From: Candidatus Daviesbacteria bacterium
Lineage (GTDB): Bacteria; Patescibacteriota; Microgenomatia; Daviesbacterales; UBA10151
NCBI GenBank assembly: GCA_003519445.1
Contig: DOWS01000038.1
Coordinates: forward strand, 1-29,618
Length of the DNA: 29,618 nt
Direction: 5' to 3'
The position numbers and the translations under genes are program-made. The notes under the pieces were generated by a model, which did not search any database, was not told the DNA's origin, and worked only from the letters and a program-made list of their open reading frames with translations. Of the stretch, positions 22,631-29,132 are shown one piece after another. The first letter of the stretch is position 1; each line of letters starts with the position of its first letter.

Positions 22631-22869
22631 AGGGAAACTTGGATGGGAGAAACAATAATAGGTTTTTCTTCTCTGGGGATTTCCTGTTCCTTTAAATCTT
22701 CCAGATAGAGTTCTGTTGCTTCTTTAATATTTTTTAATGCTTCTTCAAAACTGTCTCCCTCTGAAATACATCCGGGTAAGGCAGGAATAATCACAGAATA
22801 CCCTCCCTTTTCTTCGGGTTCAAAAACTGCAGTATATTGGAATACCTTAGCTACCTTTCTTTTAGTCAT
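22627..22869 (-). CDS. hicB: HicB antitoxin
   Basis: The 80-residue protein contains YTAVFEPEEKGGYSVIIPALPGCISEGDSFEEALKNI split across its N-terminal half, the partially degraded RNase H fold (UPF0150) of HicB. The family hallmark is PALPGC.S.GD..EEA. No C-terminal helix-turn-helix of the longer HicB forms is present, so it is the short type. An extended -10 (TGATATAAT, 22887-22879) ends 9 nt before its ATG. It neutralises HicA, encoded immediately downstream. Confidence 0.93.
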   Translation of the reverse strand: MTKRKVAKVFQYTAVFEPEEKGGYSVIIPALPGCISEGDSFEEALKNIKEATELYLEDLKEQEIPREEKPIIVSPIQVSL

Positions 22870-22878
22870 GATGGAAAT

Positions 22879-22887
22879 ATTATATCA
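22879..22887 (-). promoter_or_regulatory. extended -10 promoter of hicBA
   Basis: Minus-strand TGATATAAT ends 9 nt before the hicB ATG at 22869. It lies directly beside the toxin-end fragment that begins at 22894. Confidence 0.6.
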
Positions 22888-22893
22888 AAAAGT

Positions 22894-22930
22894 AGGAAAA
22901 TTAACTACCATTGCCGGAGAAACAGAATAA
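22894..22930 (+). repeat. direct repeat B, left copy (DUF5615 toxin 3' end)
   Basis: 37 nt, identical at 35 positions to 23526-23562, the end of the intact DUF5615 gene. It reads GKLTTIAGETE then stop, as does the intact copy. It is a fragment with no gene body. Confidence 0.9.
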
Positions 22931-22967
22931 AGACTTTAAAAAAATGTGCGCCAAAACATCATTTTAA
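22927..22967 (+). repeat. direct repeat A, right copy (PIN toxin 3' end)
   Basis: Second copy of the PIN toxin 3' end, reading DFKKMCAKTSF then stop. It is fused to repeat B through a shared ATAA at 22927-22930. Confidence 0.9.
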
Positions 22968-22984
22968 AAAATTAGGATTTAGTG

Positions 22985-22990
22985 TATAAT
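22985..22990 (+). promoter_or_regulatory. -10 of the DUF433/DUF5615 pair
   Basis: TATAAT ends 7 nt before the ATG at 22998. No good -35 is seen. Confidence 0.5.
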
Positions 22991-22997
22991 AGAAAAT

Positions 22998-23240
22998 ATG
23001 AAAAAATACATTACTTCAAAAAAAGATATTATGGGCGGAGCTCCCTGCATTGTGGGAACAAGAATACCTATTGAGGTTATTTTATATCGCCTTAAAGAGG
23101 GTTATACTTTAAAAGACCTACATAAAATGTATCCTTGGGTTGAGCCGAAAAAATTTGAGGGCGCGCTTGAGGAATTAGCTAACAAATTAGGCAGGTCTAG
23201 AAATGACCAAACGTTTTCACAGACACAAACTTTTGCTTGA
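22998..23240 (+). CDS. DUF433-family antitoxin
   Basis: The 80-residue protein shows the DUF433 pattern: ITSKKDIMGGAPCIVGTRIPIEVIL, then LYRLKEGYTLKDLHKMYPWV. It is a winged-helix-like fold that usually lies beside PIN-like DUF5615 nucleases as the putative antitoxin and autorepressor. It overlaps the downstream toxin start by 38 bp, a tight coupling typical of such pairs. The role as antitoxin comes from this known association. Confidence 0.85.
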   Translation: MKKYITSKKDIMGGAPCIVGTRIPIEVILYRLKEGYTLKDLHKMYPWVEPKKFEGALEELANKLGRSRNDQTFSQTQTFA

Positions 23241-23562
23241 TGAAAATTTTCCAGTACGCTCATATTTTCCCAACTTAAACAGAAGATATGATGTTAAACA
23301 CATCACTAAGGATTTGAACATCGCAAGCTTACCCGATGCTAAAGTCTATAAACTTGCCCAAAAATCAGGAAGAATTATCGTAACTTACAATGTTAAAGAT
23401 TTTATCCCTTTGATAGAAAACGATCCGAAAGCTGGTGTGATTGGTGTTTCTCCAAATTTACCACCAGATCAGGTAGATAAAAAACTAACTGCCCTATTAA
23501 ATAAATCCACCCAAAAATCCCTGTTGGGAAAATTAACTACCATTGCCGGAGAAACCGAATAA
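23203..23562 (+). CDS. DUF5615 PIN-like toxin
   Basis: The 119-residue protein begins with KLLLDENFPVRSYFPNL, whose Asp-Glu pair is the first metal-binding site of DUF5615/Mut7-C-like PIN nucleases. It then has AKVYKLAQKSGRIIVTYNVKDFIPL, carrying the second acidic site (VTYNVKDF). These proteins are putative RNases paired with DUF433. The final 37 nt occur again at 22894-22930, upstream of the module, so the whole DUF433/DUF5615 unit is bracketed by copies of its own 3' end. Confidence 0.85.
   Translation: MTKRFHRHKLLLDENFPVRSYFPNLNRRYDVKHITKDLNIASLPDAKVYKLAQKSGRIIVTYNVKDFIPLIENDPKAGVIGVSPNLPPDQVDKKLTALLNKSTQKSLLGKLTTIAGETE
23526..23562 (+). repeat. direct repeat B, right copy (within the DUF5615 gene)
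   Basis: 37 nt encoding the last residues of the intact toxin (GKLTTIAGETE). See 22894-22930 for the partner. Confidence 0.9.
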
Positions 23563-23572
23563 ATGGTTTCCG

Positions 23573-24166
23573 CTAAACTTGCCTTGCTTTTCTGGATAAA
23601 GCTGCAGCAATAAAATCATAATCGGGTGGTTGTCCTAATTGCGGAGGAGATGCATGATGCCGCATGACCCAATCTATCAATGATCCGTTCATAGGGATCC
23701 CTCTTGGTAACTTAACTGCAAGTTCATTTTCTTCTTCAACTGGTGCATTGTCTGATGTAAAAGAAAAATCAATCCCCCCTAGCGACTTTGCCGATGCTGA
23801 TCCATTAACTCTGATAAAATTAATGTTGGAATGTGTATTTGGATCGGCCAAAAGTCTCTTTAAAGTTTTTGGGTCATCGCAATCTGAAAGCAAGTATTCA
23901 TCTATTCCACCATCTCTAGTCAAAATTTTAACATCGTTTCCTTGGGCTGATATAGGTCCTGCACAAAAACTTCTTGGTAGCTCTCCTAAAACCTGTTCCT
24001 CTAATACGGCAAAATCCATTCTGCCATTCCAGGAAAGAACCAAATCACTAGGTGTTAGGATTAGATATCCTAACTTTTGTCCAGCTACAGAAACTGAAAA
24101 ACTATGATCCCCAGCCAGTTTAAAATTTCTAGGAGTAACATCCTTAAATTCTACGGATAAGCCCAT
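23573..24166 (-). CDS. unrecognised soluble protein between sbcD and sbcC
   Basis: I do not recognise this 197-residue protein. It has no signal peptide or membrane segment. The N-terminal half looks beta-rich (FSVSVAGQKLGYLILTPSDLVLSW) and the C-terminal half is mixed, ending in a helix DYDFIAAALSRKARQV. It is supported as a real gene by a strong promoter (TTGACA-18-TTTACT, 24206-24177) ending 10 nt before its ATG. The -35 is shared in antiparallel with that of sbcC. It could be cargo of the toxin-antitoxin island or an unknown partner of SbcCD. Confidence 0.55.
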   Translation of the reverse strand: MGLSVEFKDVTPRNFKLAGDHSFSVSVAGQKLGYLILTPSDLVLSWNGRMDFAVLEEQVLGELPRSFCAGPISAQGNDVKILTRDGGIDEYLLSDCDDPKTLKRLLADPNTHSNINFIRVNGSASAKSLGGIDFSFTSDNAPVEEENELAVKLPRGIPMNGSLIDWVMRHHASPPQLGQPPDYDFIAAALSRKARQV

Positions 24167-24176
24167 AAACAGGTTT

Positions 24177-24228
24177 AGTAAACCATAACCTGATACTATT
24201 TGTCAAATCCTTATTAGTTGATTATACT
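24177..24228. promoter_or_regulatory. divergent promoters with interlocked -35 boxes
   Basis: Plus strand: TTGTCA (24200-24205), 17 nt, TATACT (24223-24228), 8 nt to the sbcC ATG. Minus strand: TTGACA (24206-24201), 18 nt, TTTACT (24182-24177), 10 nt to the ATG at 24166. The two -35 hexamers occupy the same 7 bp, so polymerase can serve only one direction at a time. Confidence 0.75.
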
Positions 24229-24236
24229 TCCAGCAG

Positions 24237-26327
24237 ATGATTCCTGTTTCATTAAAACTTGCAAATTTTACGAGCTACGGGGATAAAGTGCCGGAGTTGG
24301 ATTTTAGGAAGTTTAAACTGGGGGCTATTTCCGGGCCCAACGGGGCGGGCAAATCCTCTTTGCTTGATGCCATTACTTGGTGTTTATGGGGCTGGTCTCG
24401 AGCAGGGGACTCCGGAGATGATCTTATTCATCTTGGAGCCAAAGAAATGTTCGTGGAATTTTCTTTCGAGCTGGATAGCCATATTTTTATTGTTAAGCGG
24501 CAAAGAAATTTATCTCACGGGGGCAGCACTAATTTGGAATTTTGGTCAAAAAATAATAATTTAACCGAGGGTACTATCAAAGCCACCCAGCAAAAAATTA
24601 TAGACAGCTTACATTTATCTTTTGAAACTTTTACCAACTCCAGCTTTTTAAGGCAAGGCCATGCTGATGAGTTTACCACCAAAGGGCCAAGTGACAGGAA
24701 AAGAATTCTGGCTGATATTTTGGGTTTGTCCCATTATGATTTATTAGAAGAAAAAGCCCGGGAAAAAGTAAAAGAAGCCCAAAATAGCTTAAAACTTTTG
24801 GAATACCAGCTTTTGGAAATTGAGGCAGAATTATCACAGAAAGAGGAACGGGAGAAAATTTTACATGAACAAACAGAAAAAGTTAAAGTGATTGAAAACA
24901 GCATTAAACTTTTGGAGGAGGATTTAAAAAATTTACAAAAACAAAAAGAGTTCCAGCAAAATCTGGATGAACAGCAAAAAGAATTAGATCAAATTTTATC
25001 TCAGGGAAAAGAACGGGCAAGTAGAATTCAGAATTTAGAACTGCAAATTAAAAATTTTGAAGAAATAGAAAACAAAATAGAAAAATTGCAAAAAGAAAAA
25101 ACAGAACTGGAAGATTTAAGAAAAAAACAACAGGAAAAACTGATTTTACAAAATGAGCTGTCTAAAATGCAGGGCGGGTTAAATGTTAAATTGGAGCAGA
25201 AAAAATCTTTACAAAATGAACTTGATAAATTACAGGAAGAATTAAAAAAACTGGCTTTGCCCGGAGCCAAATGCCCAACTTGCGGACAGGAAATAGGCAA
25301 AGACCAAAAACATAAAGTGAGCAGTGAATTAAGAATTAAGAATTTAGAATTAAGCAAAAAAATACAGGAAATAAAAACAGAAAAAGAAGAACAAGAAATA
25401 AAAAAACTGGAAAATAATTTATCCCTTTTAAAAATTGATCCGGAAAAATTAACAGCCTTGGAAAATTCTTTGAAAGAATTGGAAAATTTACAAAAACAAA
25501 AAGAGCAAAGTTTGCAAAATAGAGCCTCTTTGGAAACAGAGAAAAAAACCAGAGAAGAATTACTGTTGCTTTTCAAAAATAAAAAACTTCAGGTGGAAAA
25601 ATTACAGGAAGATTTGGAAAAACTCCCCAAAACAGAAGGAGATTTATCTGAAAAGCAAAAACAGCTGGAAGAGTTAAGAACAGAAGAAAAAAAGGCCCAA
25701 GGTTTAATGGGGCAAGCCACACAGTTAATTTCCAGAGCCGAACAAATGGAAAAATTACAAAAACAGAAAACAAATGAAAGAGTAATTCTCGAAAAAGAAA
25801 AACAAAATTTTGAGGAACTCTCTTTAGCTTTTGGCAAAAAAGGCATTCAGGCCATGATTATTGAAACTGCCATTCCCGAAATTGAGGATGAGGCTAATAA
25901 ACTGCTGGATAAATTAACAGATGGCCGGATGAAAGTAGCTTTTTTAACTCAAAGAGAGGGCAAAACCACAGATAATATTATTGAAACTTTGGATATTATT
26001 ATCTCTGATGAAATGGGGCAGAGGCCTTATGATTTATATTCCGGAGGAGAAACTTTTAGGGTGAATTTTGCTATCCGCTTGGCTATTTCCAAGTTGTTAA
26101 CCAGAAGAGCCGGGGCAAGACTGCAGTTTTTGGTCATAGATGAAGGCTTTGGCACCCAAGACGCACAGGGCAGAACTAGAATAGTAGAAGTGTTGGATTT
26201 AATTAAAAATGATTTTGAAAAAATTTTAATTATTACCCACTTAGAAGAACTCAAAGAAGAATTTCCCGTCCGCATTGAAGTTTCCAAAACTTCCATTGGT
26301 TCTACTTTTGAGGTGATTGGAGACTAA
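24237..26327 (+). CDS. sbcC: SbcC ATPase subunit (Rad50-like)
   Basis: SbcC is the SMC-like ATPase that works with the SbcD nuclease. The 696-residue protein has Walker A GPNGAGKSSLLDAI (33 on), the Q-loop region SSFLRQGHADEFTTKGPSDRK, two long coiled-coil arms rich in Lys, Glu and Leu, and a zinc hook CPTCGQE (346-349) near the middle. The C-terminal half has the ABC signature LYSGGETFRVNFAIRLAI and Walker B FLVIDEGFGTQD with D-loop. All catalytic parts are present, but the coiled coil is much shorter than the 1000-residue E. coli protein. A 7-nt repeat array (25326-25353) lies in the arm after the hook; a degenerate one is at 25023-25043. Confidence 0.95.
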   Translation: MIPVSLKLANFTSYGDKVPELDFRKFKLGAISGPNGAGKSSLLDAITWCLWGWSRAGDSGDDLIHLGAKEMFVEFSFELDSHIFIVKRQRNLSHGGSTNLEFWSKNNNLTEGTIKATQQKIIDSLHLSFETFTNSSFLRQGHADEFTTKGPSDRKRILADILGLSHYDLLEEKAREKVKEAQNSLKLLEYQLLEIEAELSQKEEREKILHEQTEKVKVIENSIKLLEEDLKNLQKQKEFQQNLDEQQKELDQILSQGKERASRIQNLELQIKNFEEIENKIEKLQKEKTELEDLRKKQQEKLILQNELSKMQGGLNVKLEQKKSLQNELDKLQEELKKLALPGAKCPTCGQEIGKDQKHKVSSELRIKNLELSKKIQEIKTEKEEQEIKKLENNLSLLKIDPEKLTALENSLKELENLQKQKEQSLQNRASLETEKKTREELLLLFKNKKLQVEKLQEDLEKLPKTEGDLSEKQKQLEELRTEEKKAQGLMGQATQLISRAEQMEKLQKQKTNERVILEKEKQNFEELSLAFGKKGIQAMIIETAIPEIEDEANKLLDKLTDGRMKVAFLTQREGKTTDNIIETLDIIISDEMGQRPYDLYSGGETFRVNFAIRLAISKLLTRRAGARLQFLVIDEGFGTQDAQGRTRIVEVLDLIKNDFEKILIITHLEELKEEFPVRIEVSKTSIGSTFEVIGD
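25326..25353 (+). repeat. 7-nt tandem repeat inside sbcC
   Basis: Units GAATTAA, GAATTAA, GAATTTA and GAATTAA, encoding SELRIKNLELS in the coiled-coil arm. A coiled coil is itself a seven-residue repeat, so the DNA and protein periods (7 nt and 7 residues = 21 nt) are compatible. Confidence 0.85.
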
Positions 26328-26328
26328 A

Positions 26329-26676
26329 CTATCTATTAACTTTACCCGGTCTAATCAAAGCTCTCGCTATGTCCCCTAAATAATATAACTCTTCAGCCAA
26401 TCCCGCATCTTGAGTCTCGCTGGCTAATCTTATACATTCATTAGCCACTTGTCTATTATTCAAAGAAGGATACTCCCTGTGGTTCTCAGAAACAAATCTT
26501 ATCGCATCTCTCACTTTTCTAGTATGTATTTCAGTCTGAACAGGATCACGATCAAATGTAGTTATTGATAAATCTTCCAAGACACCTTTAAATGCAGCTT
26601 GTGTATTTTTCGGAAACCGATCCCACATGATCAGTTCTTGCTCTTTTCCAGTTGAAATTTTAGTATCTGGATCCAT
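26329..26676 (-). CDS. unrecognised small helical protein
   Basis: I do not recognise this 115-residue protein. It looks soluble and largely helical (VRDAIRFVSENHREYPSLNNRQVANECIRLA), with no membrane segment. It lies 2 bp from the convergent sbcC stop and is supported by a promoter TTGACA-16-TAAAAT (26710-26683) that ends 6 nt before the ATG. The promoter spacer is a (CT)6 microsatellite, and its -35 is interlocked with that of the divergent DUF5678 gene. Confidence 0.55.
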   Translation of the reverse strand: MDPDTKISTGKEQELIMWDRFPKNTQAAFKGVLEDLSITTFDRDPVQTEIHTRKVRDAIRFVSENHREYPSLNNRQVANECIRLASETQDAGLAEELYYLGDIARALIRPGKVNR

Positions 26677-26682
26677 ATTTAC

Positions 26683-26732
26683 ATTTTAACTCTCTCTCTC
26701 TGGTTGTCAAGAGAGGAAAAATGGGGTAAAAT
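26683..26732. promoter_or_regulatory. divergent promoters with interlocked -35 boxes and (CT)6 spacer
   Basis: Plus strand: TTGTCA (26704-26709), 17 nt, TAAAAT (26727-26732), 9 nt to the ATG at 26742. Minus strand: TTGACA (26710-26705), 16 nt, TAAAAT (26688-26683), 6 nt to the ATG at 26676. The minus spacer is almost entirely (CT)6 (26690-26701). CTCTCT/AGAGAG arms around the -35 can form a small hairpin. Confidence 0.7.
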
Positions 26733-26741
26733 TAGTTTACT

Positions 26742-26963
26742 ATGCCGGCAATTAATATGACCAAAATTTATAGCAATAAATACTACAAAGGCAACTGGGT
26801 TGCTATGATTGATTATGAAACTAAACCCAAAGTCGTAGCTTACGCAAAAACTCTTCATATGGTACTTAAAAAGGCTAGAGAAAAGGGATTTGATATGCCC
26901 CTGGTAACTCAAATACCCAAAAAAGTTCTTCCGATAATAGGACCGTTCACTCACCTTGCATGA
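26742..26963 (+). CDS. DUF5678-like small protein
   Basis: The 73-residue protein contains YYKGNWVAMIDYETKPKVVAYAKTLHMVLKKA broken into recognisable blocks: a KGNWVA start, a VVAYAKTL strand-helix and a closing REKGFDMPLVTQIPKK. This resembles DUF5678, a short family of unknown function often encoded next to retropepsin-like proteases. Its stop overlaps the protease ATG (ATGA at 26960-26963), so the two are translationally coupled. The pair looks like a small functional module, perhaps substrate, adaptor or inhibitor plus protease; that role is inference. Confidence 0.7.
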   Translation: MPAINMTKIYSNKYYKGNWVAMIDYETKPKVVAYAKTLHMVLKKAREKGFDMPLVTQIPKKVLPIIGPFTHLA

Positions 26964-27361
26964 TATTTCCCTACAAAGAAATCACCCCTCAAATTAGAAG
27001 ACCGATTATCCCTATAACCATCAAGTCAGACACTCGCTTTATTCTTTATCATGGGCTAATTGATTCCGGAGCTGATCACTGTATCTTTAGTCTGGAAATT
27101 GCTAAAGAACTGGGAATAAAATTTTCTAAGGAAAATAAATTGACATTTATTGGAGCCGGCAAAGAAGAAATTGAGGGTTTTTGGGGAGAAATAGATATAA
27201 GAATTGATCGGATTACATACACCGCAAGAGTAATTTTTGCAGAAATAAGCGATTTTGGTCATGGGATTTTAGGTCAGAGCGGATTTTTTGATCATTTTGA
27301 TGTCAAATTAAGCTATCAGGAACAAATCATTGAAATTGAACCGGTTAAATTAACTAATTGA
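26960..27361 (+). CDS. retropepsin-like aspartyl protease
   Basis: The 133-residue protein has the catalytic motif HGLIDSGADHCIFS (D35, with the D-S/T-G-A signature) and a downstream family block ILGQSGFFDHFDVKLSY, with the LG..-F motif that pairs with the catalytic strand. It is of single-lobe size, so it would act as a dimer like retroviral proteases. No signal peptide or membrane helix is seen, so it is cytoplasmic, unlike PerP/SpoIIGA-type relatives. It follows the DUF5678-like gene with a 4-nt overlap and precedes a small membrane protein. Substrate unknown. Confidence 0.8.
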   Translation: MIFPYKEITPQIRRPIIPITIKSDTRFILYHGLIDSGADHCIFSLEIAKELGIKFSKENKLTFIGAGKEEIEGFWGEIDIRIDRITYTARVIFAEISDFGHGILGQSGFFDHFDVKLSYQEQIIEIEPVKLTN

Positions 27362-27363
27362 AC

Positions 27364-27723
27364 ATGCCCAAAATTATTTTAAAAATCATTCCTGCTTTAA
27401 TTTTTTGGGGAATTTTTACTTTTGTGATTTTTTATGTGGAATATCCTACAAGTTTAACACAGGCTTCGGGTTTTCAAATTTTGGCATTTTTTGTGCCTTT
27501 ATTTTTGGCATTAGCATTCACTACTTCATTTTTTATTGCGCTGGGAGTAATTTTTCTGCTTTTGCTCAAAGCCCTTAATGCTTTAAATATTGTTTCCGCC
27601 GTATTAACCATTACTGCCGTGGGGCTTTTGTTTAGTTATTTTCGAAAAAGCAAAACTAAATATAATTTGACTTCTGTTTCAGGAATATCTAAACTGACTT
27701 CTCTGCACAGAAAAAAACAATGA
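27364..27723 (+). CDS. small polytopic membrane protein
   Basis: About 119 residues with three hydrophobic helices (roughly residues 7-24, 35-60 and 63-95) and a basic cytoplasmic-looking tail (FRKSKTKYNL). It matches no family I recognise. The start is either this ATG or a TTG at 27358 that overlaps the protease stop. Its own stop overlaps the metG ATG (ATGA), so it is embedded in the operon. Its place between a protease and metG gives no clear hint of role. Confidence 0.65.
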   Translation: MPKIILKIIPALIFWGIFTFVIFYVEYPTSLTQASGFQILAFFVPLFLALAFTTSFFIALGVIFLLLLKALNALNIVSAVLTITAVGLLFSYFRKSKTKYNLTSVSGISKLTSLHRKKQ

Positions 27724-29132
27724 AAAAATTTTACCTGACTACTGCCATACCATATGTTAACGGCCTGCCGCATGTTGGCCATTCACTGGAATATTTTCAG
27801 GCTGACACAGTCAGGAGATATTATCAGCTTAAAAGTTATGACACCCTGCTTTTATCCGGAGCTGATGAAAATGCTTTGAAAAATGTCCAGGCATCGGAAA
27901 AAGAGGGTTTGCCGATACAACAATTTTTGGATATAAATTCCAAAATCTGGGCCGAAACTTACGAATTTTTAGGGGTTCATTTGGATATCTTTCAGCGCGG
28001 ATCTGATCAAAAAAAGCATTGGCCAGGTGTACAAAAATTTTGGAAGTTATGCCAAGAAAATGGCGATATTTACAAAAAAGAATACGCAGGATTATATTGT
28101 ATTGGTTGCGAATCTTTCAAAACTAATGAGGAGTTAATTAATGGTTTGTGTCCCACTCATCAAACCAAACCAGAACTTATCAAAGAAGAAAATTATTTTT
28201 TTAAACTTTCAAAATATCAGGACAAATTAGTTCAACTCATAGAAAATAACGAATTAAAAATTACTCCGGATAACAAAAGACAGGAGGCCTTGTCCTTTAT
28301 TAAATCAGGTTTGGAGGATTTTAGCATTTCCAGATCAAATGAGCGGGCTAAAGGAATTGGTGTGCCGGTTCCCGGAGATCCTGATCAAAAAATTTATGTT
28401 TGGTTTGACGCTTTAAATATTTATATGACAGGAATTGGTTTTGGTTGGGACGATATAAAATATCAAAAATGGTGGCCTGCTGATTTGCATATTATTGGCA
28501 AAGATATTAACAGGTTCCATACTGTTTATTGGCCGGCCATGCTGCTTTCTGCCGGATTGCCTCTGCCAAAACAAATTCTCATTCATGGCTTTGTTAATTT
28601 AAAAGGAGAAAAAATCAGTAAAAGTGTGGGCAATGTGATATCTCCACAAGATGTGGTGAAAGAATTTGGACTGGAACCCTTAAGATATTTTATGCTTTCA
28701 CAAAACCCCATAGATAGTGACGGGGATTTTACCTTCGAGAGATTCAAAGAAGTTTATAATGGTGATTTAGCCAATGGGTTGGGAAATCTGGTGGCTAGGG
28801 TAGCAAAACTGGCGGAGAATTCAGGCTTTGAAGTGACAAAAACCACAGAAATATTTGATCCGCTGGTTGAGGAAAAGCTTAAAGAATTTAAATTTAATGA
28901 GGCTCTAGATGCTGTTTGGCAGGATATTGCCGCGCTGGATAAAAAAATTAATCAGGTAGAACCATGGAAATTGGAAGCAAATAAACTGGAGGAATTTTTG
29001 TCGGAAAGTTCTGTTAAAATCCGCTCCATTGCTTTAACTTTAAGTCCGTTTTTACCGGAAACATCCCAAAAAATCCTCAAACAATTTTCCGGAAAAATAC
29101 AATCAGCTCCACCACTTTTTCCAAGAATATGA
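27720..29132 (+). CDS. metG: methionyl-tRNA synthetase
   Basis: MetRS charges tRNA-Met. The 470-residue class I synthetase has the HIGH motif as HVGH (18-21) in IPYVNGLPHVGHSLEY, the connective zinc-binding insert with CIGCESF and GLCPTHQ, the KMSKS motif as KISKS (298-302), and the anticodon-binding helical domain (VEPWKLE). It is the short form without the C-terminal EMAP/Trbp111 dimerisation domain. The start overlaps the upstream membrane gene (ATGA), and the stop overlaps tatD in the same way. Confidence 0.96.
   Translation: MKKFYLTTAIPYVNGLPHVGHSLEYFQADTVRRYYQLKSYDTLLLSGADENALKNVQASEKEGLPIQQFLDINSKIWAETYEFLGVHLDIFQRGSDQKKHWPGVQKFWKLCQENGDIYKKEYAGLYCIGCESFKTNEELINGLCPTHQTKPELIKEENYFFKLSKYQDKLVQLIENNELKITPDNKRQEALSFIKSGLEDFSISRSNERAKGIGVPVPGDPDQKIYVWFDALNIYMTGIGFGWDDIKYQKWWPADLHIIGKDINRFHTVYWPAMLLSAGLPLPKQILIHGFVNLKGEKISKSVGNVISPQDVVKEFGLEPLRYFMLSQNPIDSDGDFTFERFKEVYNGDLANGLGNLVARVAKLAENSGFEVTKTTEIFDPLVEEKLKEFKFNEALDAVWQDIAALDKKINQVEPWKLEANKLEEFLSESSVKIRSIALTLSPFLPETSQKILKQFSGKIQSAPPLFPRI

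Noticed and set aside
22396..22967. hicBA flanked by insertion-sequence target duplications
   Set aside because: The repeats are 41 nt and encode a toxin 3' end, too long for a typical target duplication; no transposase or terminal inverted repeats are present.
24239..24564. Alternative plus-strand ORF at 24259-24564
   Set aside because: It is a +1 frame shadow of the sbcC Walker A region.
25028..25846. Long minus-strand ORFs opposite sbcC
   Set aside because: They are Ser/Phe/Cys-rich mirror frames of a Lys/Glu-rich coiled coil and have no promoter or ribosome-binding site.
26683..26710. The (CT)6 run as part of a coding sequence
   Set aside because: It lies between two divergent start codons, and an alternative minus frame through it (26679-26954) overlaps the DUF5678-like gene and has no recognisable content.
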